Assembly (NCBI RefSeq): GCF_946479765.1
Contig: NZ_CAMLHO010000009.1
Location: 22,368-86,367, forward strand
Length of the DNA stretch: 64,000 nucleotides
Direction: 5' to 3'
Source: an uncultured Aliivibrio sp.
GTDB taxonomy: Bacteria > Pseudomonadota > Gammaproteobacteria > Enterobacterales > Vibrionaceae
Of the stretch, positions 29,798 through 40,466 are shown one piece after another. Positions within the stretch are counted from its first letter, which is position 1, and every line of letters begins with the position of its first letter. Made by a program: the position numbers and the translations under genes. The notes beneath the pieces were generated by a model. That model made no database searches. It had not been told where the DNA came from and worked only from the letters and a program-made list of their open reading frames with translations.

Positions 29798-31078
29798 ATG
29801 ACAGCAACAAATGAATTATTGCAGGATTTAAAAGCTCGTGGGCTTATTGCACAGTGCACAGCAGACGAAGAGTTAGCTGAGCACCTTTCAACAGACTGTC
29901 GTACTCTCTATTGCGGTTTCGATCCGACAGCAGACAGTCTACACATTGGTAGCCTAGTGCCTTTGCTAGTTCTTAAGCGTTTTCAACAAGCGGGTCATAA
30001 ACCATTAGCGCTTGTTGGTGGTGCAACTGGCCTAATTGGCGATCCAAGCTTTAAAGCGGCTGAGCGTCAATTAAATACATCTGATGTTGTTGGTGATTGG
30101 GTTAATAAAATTCACGCTCAAGTGTCTGCATTTGTTGATTTTAATGAATCAAAAAATGGCGCAGAAGTGGTGAATAACCTAGATTGGATCGGTGAAATCA
30201 ATGTAATCGAATTCATGCGTGACATTGGTAAGCATTTCAGTGTAAACGCAATGATTCAAAAAGAATCAGTAAAACAGCGTATCGATCGTGAAGGATCTGG
30301 TATTTCATTTACTGAGTTCAGCTACATGCTTCTTCAATCGTATGACTTTGCTGCATTAAACAAAGCTAAAGAGTGTACGCTTCAAATCGGTGGTTCTGAT
30401 CAGTGGGGTAATATCACTGGCGGTATCGATCTGACTCGCCGTATGAACCGTAATAAAGTATTTGGTCTAACGTTACCGTTAGTAACTAAATCAGATGGTA
30501 CTAAATTTGGTAAAACGGAATCAGGTACAATTTGGTTAGACCCAAGCAAAACGTCACCATACGCATTCTTCCAATTCTGGTTGGGAACAGCAGATGCTGA
30601 TGTATATGATTTCTTACGTTTCTTCACATTCTTATCTGTTGATGAGATTGCTGCTATTGAAGAGAGTGACAAAAGTGTACAAGGTCGTCCTGCAGGCCAA
30701 GGTGTACTAGCTAAAGAAGTAACTCGCTTAGTGCATGGTGAAGAAGGCTTAGCATCTTCTGAGCGCATTACAGCCGCGTTATTCTCTGGTGACTTAGCCT
30801 CTCTAACTGAAACCGATTTAGCACAATTAGCACAAGATGGTCTACCAACGACTGAACTTGAGGCTTCTGAGCAAACTATCGTTGAAGTACTAACTCAATC
30901 TGAACTAGCAAAATCAAATAAGATGGCGCGTGAATTTATTGGTAACGGTGCGGTTTCAGTGAATGGTGAAAAAGTTGCTGATGCTGAAGTGATTCTGAAA
31001 AAAGAAGACGCATTATTCGGTAAGTACAGCGTGATTAAGCGTGGTAAGAAACTGTTTAACTTATACATCTGGAAATAA
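29798..31078 (+). CDS. tyrS: Tyrosyl-tRNA synthetase
   Basis: Charges tRNA-Tyr. The HIGH-type motif is HIGSLVPLL with [10 protein letters not shown] before it; GGSDQWGNI binds tyrosine. The KMSKS counterpart is KFGKT, the usual form in this subgroup. The C-terminal S4-like tRNA-binding domain runs from about residue 355 ([20 protein letters not shown]). Length 426 residues, like E. coli TyrRS (424). A strong terminator follows. Confidence 0.96.
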   Translation: MTATNELLQDLKARGLIAQCTADEELAEHLSTDCRTLYCGFDPTADSLHIGSLVPLLVLKRFQQAGHKPLALVGGATGLIGDPSFKAAERQLNTSDVVGDWVNKIHAQVSAFVDFNESKNGAEVVNNLDWIGEINVIEFMRDIGKHFSVNAMIQKESVKQRIDREGSGISFTEFSYMLLQSYDFAALNKAKECTLQIGGSDQWGNITGGIDLTRRMNRNKVFGLTLPLVTKSDGTKFGKTESGTIWLDPSKTSPYAFFQFWLGTADADVYDFLRFFTFLSVDEIAAIEESDKSVQGRPAGQGVLAKEVTRLVHGEEGLASSERITAALFSGDLASLTETDLAQLAQDGLPTTELEASEQTIVEVLTQSELAKSNKMAREFIGNGAVSVNGEKVADAEVILKKEDALFGKYSVIKRGKKLFNLYIWK

Positions 31079-31147
31079 TATTAGCTTCCGTTGATGAGGT
31101 ATTTGTCTCTCTTTAATGGGGTGTAGATTATTTATTGTTCAGATAAT

Positions 31148-31179
31148 AAAAAAGCGAACCGACAAGGTTCGCTTTTTTT
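31148..31179. terminator. Bidirectional terminator between tyrS and ygiQ
   Basis: Stem AAAAAAGCGAACC / GGTTCGCTTTTTT with a 5-base loop between convergent genes. Confidence 0.92.
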
Positions 31180-31232
31180 ATGCATGTTAGTTTTTTCTAT
31201 TTAAGAAAGCGTCTTTAATTAAGAAAGAGTAA

Positions 31233-33605
31233 TTAACGATGCTTTGGTTTATTACGTTTTGGTGCTGAACCGCTTGGCTTATTTGCAGTAGGTTTATTGC
31301 TACCAGGTTTGCCATTACCATTTGGTTTGTTGTTTGAATAACCGTTGCGAACCCCATTCTTTTGACCACTAGAGGCTGGTTTATCTGAACCAGAATTTCC
31401 TGTACGGTTTTGTTGTTGTCCTTGAGTAGCTGGTTTGCCACTGCGGTTACTATTATTTTGACCACTGCGATTATTGCTAGTACGAGGATCACCATCAAAC
31501 TGCGCTTGTGTATGCTTAGTTGCAAAGCGTTTTGCACCATGACGACCTGTTTGACGACGTTCGGCTGGTGTTTGTGTATCAATGTCATGTTCAGGCACTA
31601 AACAGTGTGGTTTGTCACCAATAAGGTGTTTTTTACCCATATTTGTCAATGCTTCACGGATCATTTTCCAGTTTTTAGGATCATGATAACGCAATAGCCC
31701 TTTGTGTAGTCGGCGTTGACGCTCACCTTTAGCAACGGTCACATCTTCACGTTGTTTATATTTAACGCGTTTTAGTGGGTTGGTTTCTGAATAATACATT
31801 GACGTTGCATTACACATTGGTGATGGATAGAAGTTTTGAACTTGATCACACTCAAGGTTGTTCTTTTTCAGCCACATCGCTAGATTCAGCATGTCTTCAT
31901 CTTCTGTGCCCGGGTGAGCAGAGATAAAGTAAGGGATAAGGTATTGTTTCTTACCTGCTTCTTGGCTGTATTTTTCAAACATTGTTTTGAAGCGATCGTA
32001 TGAACCCATTTCAGGCTTCATCATAAGATCTAATGGGCCTTTTTCAGTATGTTCAGGGGCAATTTTTAAGTAACCACCAACGTGGTGAGTCACTAACTCA
32101 CGTACGTATTCTGGTGATTCAATCGCTAAGTCGTAACGAACACCAGAGGCAATTAAGACTTTCTTTATGCCTTTTACTTGGCGTGCTTCACGGTACAAAT
32201 CAATCGTATGTACGTGATCGGTATTTAACTTGTCACAGATTTTAGGGAAGACACAAGAAGGTCGACGACAGGTTGCTTCCGCTTTAGGAATAGAACAGCC
32301 TAAGCGATACATGTTTGCTGTTGGGCCACCAAGATCTGAGATTGTGCCAGTAAAACCAGGAACTTTGTCACGAATTTCTTCTAATTCATTAAGAATTGAT
32401 TTTTTAGAGCGGTTTTGAATAATACGACCTTCGTGTTCTGTAATACTACAGAATGAACAACCACCAAAACAACCACGCATAATGTTGACTGATGTTTTAA
32501 TCATTTCATACGCAGGGATCTTTGCTTTGTCATACATTGGGTGTGGTACGCGTGCATAAGGGAGATCAAACACAAAATCCATTTCTTCTGTTGTCAGAGG
32601 AATTGGCGCTTGGTTTACCCATAACTCACGATCACCATGACGTTGGATTAATGCACGACCAGAATATGGGTTCGTTTCTAAATGCATAATACGACTAGCA
32701 TGGGCATAAAGAATACGGTCACTGTTTAATTTTTCAAACGGTGGAATGCGAATTGCTGTTGTTTTTGAATCATGGCGAGAAGCGGTTACCGTAATAACTT
32801 GTGGTTGCTCTTCTTTTACCTCCGCTTTATTCGTTTCGCATTGCTCTTCTGTCGCGTATGGATTGATAGGCACAAAAGCGGCTTTGCCTGGTTTCTCAAT
32901 ACGAGACGAGTCAATGATCTTAAATCCTTCAGGTTCTGCTGGTAAGTTCACAGCGGTACCACGGATGTTTGTCATTGTTTTCACGTCTTCGCCACTAGCA
33001 AGACGGTGAGCAACCTCAACTAATGCACGTTCCGCATTACCAAACAGAAGAATGTCGCCTTTTGCATCAAATAATACAGAACGACGAACCTTGTCAGACC
33101 AGTAATCATAATGCGCTAGACGACGAAGACTTGCCTCAATACCACCCAATACGATAGGGGTGTCTTTAAACGCTTCACGACAACGCTGAGAATAGACTAA
33201 TACTGCACGATCAGGGCGCTTACCGCCTTCATTGTTTGGGGTGTAAGCATCATCGTGACGAAGTTTTTTATCCGAGGTATAACGGTTGATCATGGAATCC
33301 ATGTTACCCGCAGTGATACCAAAGAATAAGTTTGGTTGACCAAGGGTCATGAACTCGTCTTTGTTTTCCCATTTTGGCTGGGCAATGATACCAACGCGGA
33401 AGCCTTGTGCTTCTAGCAAACGTCCGATGATCGCCATACCAAAACTTGGGTGATCCACATACGCATCCCCAGTTACAATGATAATGTCGCAGCTATCCCA
33501 ACCAAGTTGGTCCATTTCTTTACGAGAAGTAGGAAAGAAAGGGGCTGTTCCATAGCATTCTGCCCAGAATTTCGGGTATTCGTTTATTGGAGTTACGTTG
33601 TGCAT
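31233..33605 (-). CDS. YgiQ family radical SAM protein
   Basis: Radical SAM enzyme of unknown reaction, conserved in bacteria. The N-terminal UPF0313 part has [21 protein letters not shown] and [16 protein letters not shown]. The cluster-binding motif is CFGGCSFC (Cys-x3-Cys-x2-Cys) near residue 380, followed by [12 protein letters not shown]. The last about 110 residues are low-complexity and rich in Asn, Gly, Lys, Ser and Pro, unlike the folded core. GAGGTGAA lies before the ATG. Length 790 residues. Forms its own unit. Confidence 0.9.
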   Translation of the reverse strand: MHNVTPINEYPKFWAECYGTAPFFPTSRKEMDQLGWDSCDIIIVTGDAYVDHPSFGMAIIGRLLEAQGFRVGIIAQPKWENKDEFMTLGQPNLFFGITAGNMDSMINRYTSDKKLRHDDAYTPNNEGGKRPDRAVLVYSQRCREAFKDTPIVLGGIEASLRRLAHYDYWSDKVRRSVLFDAKGDILLFGNAERALVEVAHRLASGEDVKTMTNIRGTAVNLPAEPEGFKIIDSSRIEKPGKAAFVPINPYATEEQCETNKAEVKEEQPQVITVTASRHDSKTTAIRIPPFEKLNSDRILYAHASRIMHLETNPYSGRALIQRHGDRELWVNQAPIPLTTEEMDFVFDLPYARVPHPMYDKAKIPAYEMIKTSVNIMRGCFGGCSFCSITEHEGRIIQNRSKKSILNELEEIRDKVPGFTGTISDLGGPTANMYRLGCSIPKAEATCRRPSCVFPKICDKLNTDHVHTIDLYREARQVKGIKKVLIASGVRYDLAIESPEYVRELVTHHVGGYLKIAPEHTEKGPLDLMMKPEMGSYDRFKTMFEKYSQEAGKKQYLIPYFISAHPGTEDEDMLNLAMWLKKNNLECDQVQNFYPSPMCNATSMYYSETNPLKRVKYKQREDVTVAKGERQRRLHKGLLRYHDPKNWKMIREALTNMGKKHLIGDKPHCLVPEHDIDTQTPAERRQTGRHGAKRFATKHTQAQFDGDPRTSNNRSGQNNSNRSGKPATQGQQQNRTGNSGSDKPASSGQKNGVRNGYSNNKPNGNGKPGSNKPTANKPSGSAPKRNKPKHR

Positions 33606-33961
33606 TAGTTCACCTCAGAATTTGGAGGCAGAATTATACCGATTTGAGAGCGCTTTCACCAGAAAAGAAAACCCCCATTATTATTAAGCGAATTCATATC
33701 TTTATGCCATTGAAAAATATAGACGACATAAATAAGTAATAGAAATAGCAGAGATTGATAAAGAGAAAATGATAGTGGTGTCTTTGAGCATGACTTATTT
33801 ATCCATTAATTTATTTTAGATTGGTATAGATAAGTAATATATAGGTTAGCAAGATGAGTTTAATTAGCAGAGCGTAAATTTTTTGTAATAATATGCCTAT
33901 TATTTATGAAAAAACGCCAGTAGTTTCAATCTGCTGGCGTTTTATTTATTTCTTTAACTAT
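33606..33961. other. Gap between dcuC and ygiQ
   Basis: Holds the dcuC terminator on its left side and the ygiQ promoter on its right. The AT-rich middle shows no gene or further structure that I can support. Confidence 0.5.
33909..33945 (-). terminator. Intrinsic terminator after dcuC
   Basis: Stem AAACGCCAG / CTGGCGTTT, with the A-run at 33909-33914 reading as T on the minus strand. Confidence 0.87.
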
Positions 33962-35329
33962 CTATGCGTACATAGGAACCAATACCATGGTCCCCAAGAT
34001 TACTGTGATTAGACCACAAATAACAGGAACAGAGGTACGTTTCACTACTTCAAATGGGCTGATTTTAGCCATACCTGATGTCGCAACGATAACACCAGAT
34101 ACCGGTGAAATTGTACGACCAAGGTTAGATGCTTGTAGCATTGGGATGATTAAGAACGCAGGGCTTAAACCCATTTTTTCAGCAAGTTGCGGAGCAAGCT
34201 CAACGAATGCATAGAATGGAGCGTTACCAGAACCCGTTGCGATAGCAGCAGCAACCGTTAAACCAGTAAGAAGAAGCATTAAGGCAATACCACCAGCTCC
34301 CGCTTTATCGGCTAGGTGTAGAAGGTTATCAATTGCACCAACAGACATTAGGCCTTGTGCAAATACACCAGCAGCAACCAATAGCATTACCACGCCTTTA
34401 AATGCATCTGCCATACCTGCATAACAAGATTCTAAATCTTCTAGGGTTGCTCTGCCGTCTAGTTTATTAGTAATAAAGTTAATTACCGCACCAATGAAGA
34501 TTGAAGCAACAACGATAGTATAGATATCTAAAGACAAGCCAGGGATAGTTTCGCCATTGAAGACAAAAACACCAACGATTGGTAAGAAAGGTAAAATCGC
34601 GTAGTAAGAAGGCGCGTTGACTTCCATTGCTGAAATATCAACTTTTTCCATTGGCGTATTTTCTTTCTTATCTAGATATTTATTCCAGAAGAAAGCGGCT
34701 GCTGCCATAACAATGATTGCACAAATAGAAACAGGTAAGACTGTTTCAACTGCAAAACTGTGTAGAGGCATACCAGACTTTTCTGCTGCAACAATAACGT
34801 CACCAGAAGTAGGAGAAAGAATGATGGCTGCTGGAGATGCACAGACGGCAACTGCTGCTGGACGAGAAATACCCATCGCTGTCATCATAGGGAATAGTGT
34901 TGCCATTAACAACACACCTAGACCTGTTGCTGAACTTACAGCAAGAGACATTAAACAAGCAACGATATAAGCCGCTACCAGTAAAACGTAAGGTGATTTA
35001 ATAAATGCTAATGGTTTAGAAAATTGTTTAACAACCACATTGTTTGCGCCAATGTGAGTCATGTAAGAAGCAAAACCACAAAGTAGCATGATTTGCATTC
35101 CTAGGCCGCCCCCACGATACTGAAGCATGTATTTCACGTATTCTAGTGCATCCGTTAATAAGTTACCTGTTGCGGTAACTTTTGCAGGTAAAACCGTGTG
35201 ACCTAATAAGCCTGCAATAATAAGTAGTGCTAAACCAGCAGTTAGTAGAACACCGGCTGCCTTGTATCCTTTTACGATAAAGTAACCCACCAAAACGGTG
35301 ATTACCAAACCAATCATTAACTCCAGCAT
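33962..35329 (-). CDS. dcuC: Anaerobic C4-dicarboxylate transporter DcuC
   Basis: Inner-membrane carrier, mainly succinate efflux during fermentation or fumarate respiration. About 12 hydrophobic segments. Near-identical to E. coli DcuC in several blocks: LCGFASYMTHIGAN, ACLMSLAVSSATGLGVLLMATLFP, SPTSGDV, ATGSGNAPFYAFVE and MLQASNLGRTISPVSGV. AAGGGGAA lies upstream of the ATG. Length 455 residues. In E. coli the gene is activated by FNR; I found no convincing FNR box upstream here. Confidence 0.95.
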   Translation of the reverse strand: MLELMIGLVITVLVGYFIVKGYKAAGVLLTAGLALLIIAGLLGHTVLPAKVTATGNLLTDALEYVKYMLQYRGGGLGMQIMLLCGFASYMTHIGANNVVVKQFSKPLAFIKSPYVLLVAAYIVACLMSLAVSSATGLGVLLMATLFPMMTAMGISRPAAVAVCASPAAIILSPTSGDVIVAAEKSGMPLHSFAVETVLPVSICAIIVMAAAAFFWNKYLDKKENTPMEKVDISAMEVNAPSYYAILPFLPIVGVFVFNGETIPGLSLDIYTIVVASIFIGAVINFITNKLDGRATLEDLESCYAGMADAFKGVVMLLVAAGVFAQGLMSVGAIDNLLHLADKAGAGGIALMLLLTGLTVAAAIATGSGNAPFYAFVELAPQLAEKMGLSPAFLIIPMLQASNLGRTISPVSGVIVATSGMAKISPFEVVKRTSVPVICGLITVILGTMVLVPMYA

Positions 35330-35653
35330 GGAATTTTCCCCTTAAGATTTCAAAAATACAAAAATTGTGTAACTTATATACATATTCTTACACATTTCGT
35401 AATAGAAACTTACCTAACTTTTACCTGTAGCACATCTGCTACTTAACCTCATCATGATCTAAAACAAATAAAAAATAATCCTGTTAATAAGATGATGCGT
35501 AACTGTTGTTCTTGTTGCTGTAAAAGGATAATAAGTTGGAAAGTGTCACGTGTGTTTTTGAGATATCAATAGAAGTAGATTGTTTTTTAACCGTTACTAG
35601 ACGAAGTGAAAATTGGGTTTATACTAGCGTCATTCTAATTAGGTGGCGTAACT
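35330..35653. promoter_or_regulatory. Divergent promoter region between dcuC and a membrane-protein gene
   Basis: Gene-free region of 324 bases. A palindrome TTGAGATATCAA at about 35557-35568 has the FNR half-site core (TTGA/TCAA) but a spacing 2 bases too short. No other operator or RNA is visible. Confidence 0.4.
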
Positions 35654-36361
35654 ATGTTTTTTCAAACCTTACAATATATTCTTATTCCAGCACTCTTAGG
35701 AGCGCAAATACTATTGACCATAATTTTGCACAAAGGCGATATTTGTCCTGGTCAACGCGGGCGTATTCATAAATGGTTGCCAGTGTTCATTCTTGGCTGG
35801 TGTATTATTGCCGGTGTAGGTATGACTTACGCTTCTATATTTGCCATTAATTTTGTTCCAGCGCTTGCCATTGCCGGTTTTTATCTAAGTGTTAAAACAG
35901 GGAAAACTCGTGATAAAGGCCCGTTAATTGTGATGGCATTAGCGAATGGTTTTGCGGCGGCAAGCTTTGTTAATTTAGCCTTGGGCTCAGGTTCATTTAC
36001 GCAGTTATTTTTTGCAGCGACAGGCCCATTCTTATTTGGGGCGTTATTAACACACCTTCTTTTGACCTTAGCGCGAACTCGCTTGCAGGCATTTCATAAA
36101 CTATTACCGATCAGTGGCATTGTTAGTGGGATTGTCATGTCGGTTATTTTGTTGTGTCAGACTCTCAGTGTCCATGAGATATTTTTGGATAAGATGGCAG
36201 TTAAGTTAGGTATAGCATTAGGACTGATGTTACTAAGTATTGGTTTGTGGAGTGTTCACTTATTCAAACAACAAGCGGTGAAGTGGAAAATGCTAGCCGT
36301 AGCAAGTGTAGTTATGGCTATTTCTGGTTATTATCAATTTCAGTTGTTTTTTGTGATGTAG
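35654..36361 (+). CDS. Multi-span membrane protein of unknown function
   Basis: A 235-residue hydrophobic protein with about seven or eight predicted membrane helices (starting LQYILIPALLGAQILLTIIL) and short charged loops such as HKGDICPGQRGR and KTGKTRDKG. I do not recognise the family. It follows a GTGGCG spacer and is not tightly linked to the DUF4250 gene 68 bases downstream, although the two run in the same direction. Probably a conserved vibrio hypothetical protein. Confidence 0.7.
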   Translation: MFFQTLQYILIPALLGAQILLTIILHKGDICPGQRGRIHKWLPVFILGWCIIAGVGMTYASIFAINFVPALAIAGFYLSVKTGKTRDKGPLIVMALANGFAAASFVNLALGSGSFTQLFFAATGPFLFGALLTHLLLTLARTRLQAFHKLLPISGIVSGIVMSVILLCQTLSVHEIFLDKMAVKLGIALGLMLLSIGLWSVHLFKQQAVKWKMLAVASVVMAISGYYQFQLFFVM

Positions 36362-36429
36362 GGCACGCATTGCTTTCAAAAACTGATCTAATCTAAGTAT
36401 GTCTCTTACAGCAACATGGAGGGTGAAGA

Positions 36430-36624
36430 TTGGATTTAAGTAATGCTCACGGACTAGAAAGTGGAATTCTACTCGGCATCATTAATGAAAAATTGCGATT
36501 GGAATGTCACAGTCTAGAAGAATTGTCCAGCGTGTATGAGCTTGATACACAAGGAGTTCAAGACAAGCTCAGTGGCTTGGGTTATCAATATGACCCATTA
36601 ACGAATCAATTTAAGAATACGTAA
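36430..36624 (+). CDS. DUF4250 domain protein (64 residues)
   Basis: Small cytoplasmic protein that matches the DUF4250 pattern: a GILLGIINEKLRLECHSLEEL-like helix pair (quoted loosely), then a helix and GYQYDPLTNQF at the C-terminus. Start is TTG at 36430 with TGGAGGG just upstream, a strong site that supports the non-ATG start. Function unknown; the shape resembles a small helix-turn-helix, but that is speculation. Confidence 0.75.
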   Translation: MDLSNAHGLESGILLGIINEKLRLECHSLEELSSVYELDTQGVQDKLSGLGYQYDPLTNQFKNT

Positions 36625-36659
36625 TTTTTAACCAATATTTAAATGCTACATACCTCGAT

Positions 36660-37571
36660 TTAAGTCATTTTAATACCATCTAAATGACTCTGGCTCTGCT
36701 GTTTCGCAGTAGAGAAAAACGCTTGTAAATATTTTTTATCATGTTCGCTGTCTCTAACGGCAGCGAACAATCTTCTCCACAATCCTTTCCCTAATGGTTT
36801 ACTCTCAATTAATCCTTGTCGTGAAAACTCACTGATTGCCCAGTTAGGCAGTGCCGCCACACCTAAACCCGCCGAGACCATCTGTATCAACATTAATGTA
36901 TTTTCAGCTTTTTTCCATTTAGCTGGCTCAACATTGTTTGGCGATAGAAAATATTTTACGACATCCAAACGTTGTTTTTGTACAGGATAAGTCAGCATGG
37001 TTTGATCGAGTAAATCTTCGGGTTCGATATATTCTTTATTGGCAAGAGGGTGGTTAGTTGCCATAACAAGGCGCATTTCGAAATCAAATAAAGGCTCATA
37101 ATGAACCTCTCCACGAGGTTGAATATCTGATGTTATTACTAAATCAAGATCGCCATTGACTAATGCAGGTAAAGGCTCAAAACCAAAGCCGGATGAAAAA
37201 TCCAGTTCCACCTCAGGCCAGCTCACTTGATACTCTTTAATTGCAGGCATTAACCACTGAAAACAAGAGTGACATTCAATCGCCATGTGCAATCGGCCGT
37301 GTAAATCTTCTTTCAAACTCGCAATATCATATTCCGCGCGAGTCATTTTTGGTAAAACATCATCAGCCAGCTTTAATAAGATCTCACCTTCTGAGGTGAA
37401 TTTTACAGGGCGAGTTTTACGTAAAAAAACATGACTGCCAAGACGGGTTTCAAAGTCTTTTAACTGATGAGAGAGGGCTGATTGAGTAAGATGCAGAGCA
37501 TTAGCAGTGGCTGTTAATGAGCCAGTATCACGCAGTGTGATTAAGGTTTTTAGATGTTTTAATTCAATCAT
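36660..37571 (-). CDS. metR: LysR-type transcriptional regulator MetR
   Basis: Activates methionine genes, chiefly metE, with homocysteine as co-effector. The N-terminal helix-turn-helix (residues 1-60) reads ELKHLKTLITLRDTGSLTA..LTQSALSHQLKDFE. The effector domain has CHSCFQWLMPAI with ECHSC and the C-terminal GVAALPNWAI, standard for MetR. The length of 303 residues is normal. GAGGA lies before the ATG. Divergent from metE with shared operators between them. Confidence 0.95.
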   Translation of the reverse strand: MIELKHLKTLITLRDTGSLTATANALHLTQSALSHQLKDFETRLGSHVFLRKTRPVKFTSEGEILLKLADDVLPKMTRAEYDIASLKEDLHGRLHMAIECHSCFQWLMPAIKEYQVSWPEVELDFSSGFGFEPLPALVNGDLDLVITSDIQPRGEVHYEPLFDFEMRLVMATNHPLANKEYIEPEDLLDQTMLTYPVQKQRLDVVKYFLSPNNVEPAKWKKAENTLMLIQMVSAGLGVAALPNWAISEFSRQGLIESKPLGKGLWRRLFAAVRDSEHDKKYLQAFFSTAKQQSQSHLDGIKMT

Positions 37572-37639
37572 TATTATTCCTCAAGTTCCGTTTGAGTTGG
37601 TTTATCTCTCTTCACAGTAAAGTGAAAAAGAAGCAAAGT

Positions 37640-37655
37640 AAACATCTAGATGGCT
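37640..37655. promoter_or_regulatory. Tandem MetJ-like boxes on the metR side
   Basis: Two adjacent 8-mers, AAACATCT and AGATGGCT, each match the MetJ box AGACGTCT at 6 of 8 positions. MetJ binds two or more such boxes in tandem. The sequence also forms the left half of a 13-bp inverted repeat with the site beside metE. Confidence 0.5.
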
Positions 37656-37694
37656 AAATAAAATTAATCCATTTAAATTAAGAGAAAACTTAGT

Positions 37695-37707
37695 TGAAAT
37701 AAATTCA
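37695..37707. promoter_or_regulatory. MetR-type binding site between metR and metE
   Basis: TGAAATAAATTCA fits the MetR consensus TGAA-N5-TTCA, the central base differing (A for T). It lies about 90 bases before metE and 125 before metR, a fitting activator position. Confidence 0.6.
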
Positions 37708-37761
37708 TAATCAAAGTGAAGTATTCGACGTTGTAGATAGTTATAAAAAGCGCCATTATTT

Positions 37762-37777
37762 AGCCATCCAAACGGCT
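37762..37777. promoter_or_regulatory. Tandem MetJ-like boxes on the metE side
   Basis: AGCCATCC (5 of 8) and AAACGGCT (6 of 8) lie in tandem just before the metE ribosome-binding site. Bases 37756-37768 are the exact reverse complement of 37649-37661. Confidence 0.5.
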
Positions 37778-37792
37778 AAGGGAATTAAATCA

Positions 37793-40126
37793 ATGACAAC
37801 AGAATTAAACAATACAGTAGGAAAAACAGTAACTCATATTTTAGGCTATCCACGAGTAGGTGCTCAACGAGAGTTGAAATTTGCACAAGAAAAGTACTGG
37901 CGTGGCGAGATTGAACAAAAAGAATTATTAGTAGTAGGTAGCGAGCTTCGTCAGCGTCACTGGAAAGATCAATCAGCATCAGGATTAGATTTTGTTACCG
38001 CGGGTGATTTTGCTTGGTACGATCATGTATTAACAACCAGCCTTCTTTTAGGTCATGTACCTGCTCGTCATAATAAAGGTTTCCCTGATTTAGACACGCT
38101 ATTTAAAGTGGGTCGTGGTCAATCACAAAACAGTTGTGGCTGTGGTGAAGCGGCATCAGACATGACTAAGTGGTTTAATACTAATTATCATTATATCGTG
38201 CCGGAATTTTCTAAAGACGATAAATTTAACGTTAGTTGGTCACAGCTGTTTGATGAAATTGCAGAAGCGCAAAAGCAGGGGCATACCGTTAAACCAGTAC
38301 TTCTTGGCCCATTAAGTTATTTGTGGCTAGGCAAAGAAGTGAATGATGAAGAAGTTGAGCAAGGGTTTGATCGTTTAGCGCTTCTCCCTCGTTTATTAAC
38401 CGCTTATCAGGCTATTTTTTCGAAGTTATCTGCGCTTGGTGTTGAATGGGTACAAATTGATGAGCCAATTTTAGCGCTTGAGTTACCCAAAGCATGGGCA
38501 AATTCATTTAAATTGGCTTATCAAGTGATTCAAAGTGATGTGAAGTTACTATTAACAACCTATTTTGATGGCGTCGAACATCATTTAGATAAGATCACCG
38601 AATTAGCAGTAAATGGTTTACATATTGATATATCAGCAGATCCTAAACAACTAGAAACCGTTGTAAATGCATTACCAAAAGAGTGGGTATTGTCTGTTGG
38701 TGCGATAAATGGTCGTAATGTATGGCGTGCAGATTTAGAGCGTTTGCATGAAAAATTACAACCAGTTAAAGCAAAACTGGGTGATAAATTATGGATTGCA
38801 AGTTCATGTTCGTTATTGCATAGCCCTGTAGATTTAGAGCAAGAAACAGAATTATCACAAGAAACAACTCAATGGTTTGCCTTTGCAAAACAAAAGTTAA
38901 AAGAAGTGACTTTGTTAGGTGGGGCACTGGATGGAAATCAAAATGCAATTTTAGCGTGTCATCAATACAGTCAACCACTGCGTGAGCGTGAGACGGCAGA
39001 GCACATTAATAAGCCAGCGGTACAGCAACGTTTAGCGGCTATCACTCCTGCGTTAGCAGAACGAGCGGAAGCGTATCCAGTCCGTGCACAACACCAAGCT
39101 GAAAAATTAGGGTTACCATTACTGCCAACAACAACAATTGGTTCATTCCCACAAACCTCTGATATTCGTCAACAGCGTAGTGCGTATCGTGCAGGTAAAT
39201 TGAATGAACAAGATTATGTCGCTGCAATGAAAGGGCATATTGCCGATGCAGTCGAGCGTCAAGAGCGTTTAGATTTGGATGTGTTGGTACATGGTGAAGC
39301 TGAGCGTAATGACATGGTCGAATATTTTGCGGAGAACCTGAATGGCTTTCAAGCAACACGATTTGGTTGGGTTCAAAGTTATGGCTCTCGTTGTGTTAAA
39401 CCGGCTATCGTGGTGGCAGATATTGAGCGTGAAGCACCAATTACAGTCGATTGGACTCAGTACGCACAATCTCTAACAACCAAACAAATGAAGGGGATGC
39501 TAACAGGCCCAGTAACCATTCTTAGTTGGACGTTCCCACGAGAAGAAATCACTCGTAAAGAAATTGCACAACAATTAGCGTTGGTATTACGTGATGAGGT
39601 CTCTGATCTTCAGCAAGCGGGCATTAATATTATTCAAATTGATGAGCCAGCCATTCGTGAAGGGCTACCGATTAAAAAGAGCGATCAAAAAGCGTATTTA
39701 GATTGGGCAGTAGAAGCGTTTAAGATCTCGGCAGCCAGTGCAAAATCAGAAACACAAATTCATACACACATGTGTTATAGCGAGTTTAATGAGATTATCG
39801 AATCAGTTGCTGCATTAGATGCAGATGTGATCACCATTGAAACGTCTCGTTCAAATATGGAACTGCTGAAAGCGTTTGAAGATTTCAATTATCCAAATGA
39901 GATTGGACCTGGTGTTTATGATATTCACTCGCCAAACATTCCAAGTGAAGAATGGATTGTTGATTTAATTGAAACCGCCGCCGCGAAAGTTCCTGTAGAG
40001 CGTTTATGGGTTAACCCAGATTGTGGTCTTAAAACTCGTAACTGGAAAGAGACAGAAGCCGCATTAGAGAACATGGTAAAAGCAGCGAAAATATTGCGTC
40101 AGAAATGGCAAGTTAATGCAGCATAG
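37793..40126 (+). CDS. metE: Cobalamin-independent methionine synthase
   Basis: Transfers methyl from 5-methyltetrahydropteroyltriglutamate to homocysteine, making methionine without B12. A tandem two-barrel protein of 777 residues. The C-terminal barrel opens [15 protein letters not shown], continues [16 protein letters not shown], and carries the zinc ligands in [10 protein letters not shown] and [18 protein letters not shown] lies before the ATG. Regulation by MetR and MetJ is inferred from the adjacent sites. Confidence 0.97.
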   Translation: MTTELNNTVGKTVTHILGYPRVGAQRELKFAQEKYWRGEIEQKELLVVGSELRQRHWKDQSASGLDFVTAGDFAWYDHVLTTSLLLGHVPARHNKGFPDLDTLFKVGRGQSQNSCGCGEAASDMTKWFNTNYHYIVPEFSKDDKFNVSWSQLFDEIAEAQKQGHTVKPVLLGPLSYLWLGKEVNDEEVEQGFDRLALLPRLLTAYQAIFSKLSALGVEWVQIDEPILALELPKAWANSFKLAYQVIQSDVKLLLTTYFDGVEHHLDKITELAVNGLHIDISADPKQLETVVNALPKEWVLSVGAINGRNVWRADLERLHEKLQPVKAKLGDKLWIASSCSLLHSPVDLEQETELSQETTQWFAFAKQKLKEVTLLGGALDGNQNAILACHQYSQPLRERETAEHINKPAVQQRLAAITPALAERAEAYPVRAQHQAEKLGLPLLPTTTIGSFPQTSDIRQQRSAYRAGKLNEQDYVAAMKGHIADAVERQERLDLDVLVHGEAERNDMVEYFAENLNGFQATRFGWVQSYGSRCVKPAIVVADIEREAPITVDWTQYAQSLTTKQMKGMLTGPVTILSWTFPREEITRKEIAQQLALVLRDEVSDLQQAGINIIQIDEPAIREGLPIKKSDQKAYLDWAVEAFKISAASAKSETQIHTHMCYSEFNEIIESVAALDADVITIETSRSNMELLKAFEDFNYPNEIGPGVYDIHSPNIPSEEWIVDLIETAAAKVPVERLWVNPDCGLKTRNWKETEAALENMVKAAKILRQKWQVNAA

Positions 40127-40171
40127 ATTGGAATAACGAATACGATTAGCGTTCATTTACGTGAAACCAAA

Positions 40172-40210
40172 TAAAAGCGAAATCCTTTCATTCAGGGATT
40201 TCGCTTTTTT
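40172..40210. terminator. Bidirectional terminator between metE and the YqaE-type gene
   Basis: Stem AAAAGCGAAATCC / GGATTTCGCTTTT with a T-run on the right and A-run on the left. Confidence 0.9.
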
Positions 40211-40224
40211 ATTTGCTGTTTTGC

Positions 40225-40383
40225 TTAACGGGTGGTTACCCAAAGGGCGTGGATCATACCTGGAACCCAGAAGAAAATAGTCAATATGATATTAATCAAA
40301 AGATCTTTTCCAATGCCTTTATCAAAGAAAACACCTAGAGGTGGAAGTAATACACACAAAATAATTAGTACAAGCTTGTTCAT
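40225..40383 (-). CDS. YqaE/Pmp3 family small membrane protein
   Basis: A 52-residue protein with two membrane helices: LVLIILCVLLPPLGVFFDKG and LLINIILTIFFWVPGMIHAL, the classic Pmp3/UPF0057 pattern ending WVTTR. Such proteins respond to osmotic and cold stress and affect membrane potential in yeast and plants; the bacterial role is unclear. I start at the ATG at 40383, in line with family length; an upstream ATG at 40440 adds residues unlike the family. Confidence 0.88.
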   Translation of the reverse strand: MNKLVLIILCVLLPPLGVFFDKGIGKDLLINIILTIFFWVPGMIHALWVTTR

Positions 40384-40466
40384 ATAATCTCTCTTTAAAC
40401 TATGTTTACCATTATTAATAAGTACTAGATGAGCGACCATTGGTCAACTACTTACTTGAATTGGTA

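Noticed and set aside
35557..35568. TTGAGATATCAA as an FNR box for dcuC
   Set aside because: Spacing is two bases shorter than TTGAT-N4-ATCAA, so it does not fit FNR or CRP.
35536..35772. A 78-residue frame before and over the membrane-protein gene
   Set aside because: Overlaps the better-supported gene in another frame and has unlikely composition.
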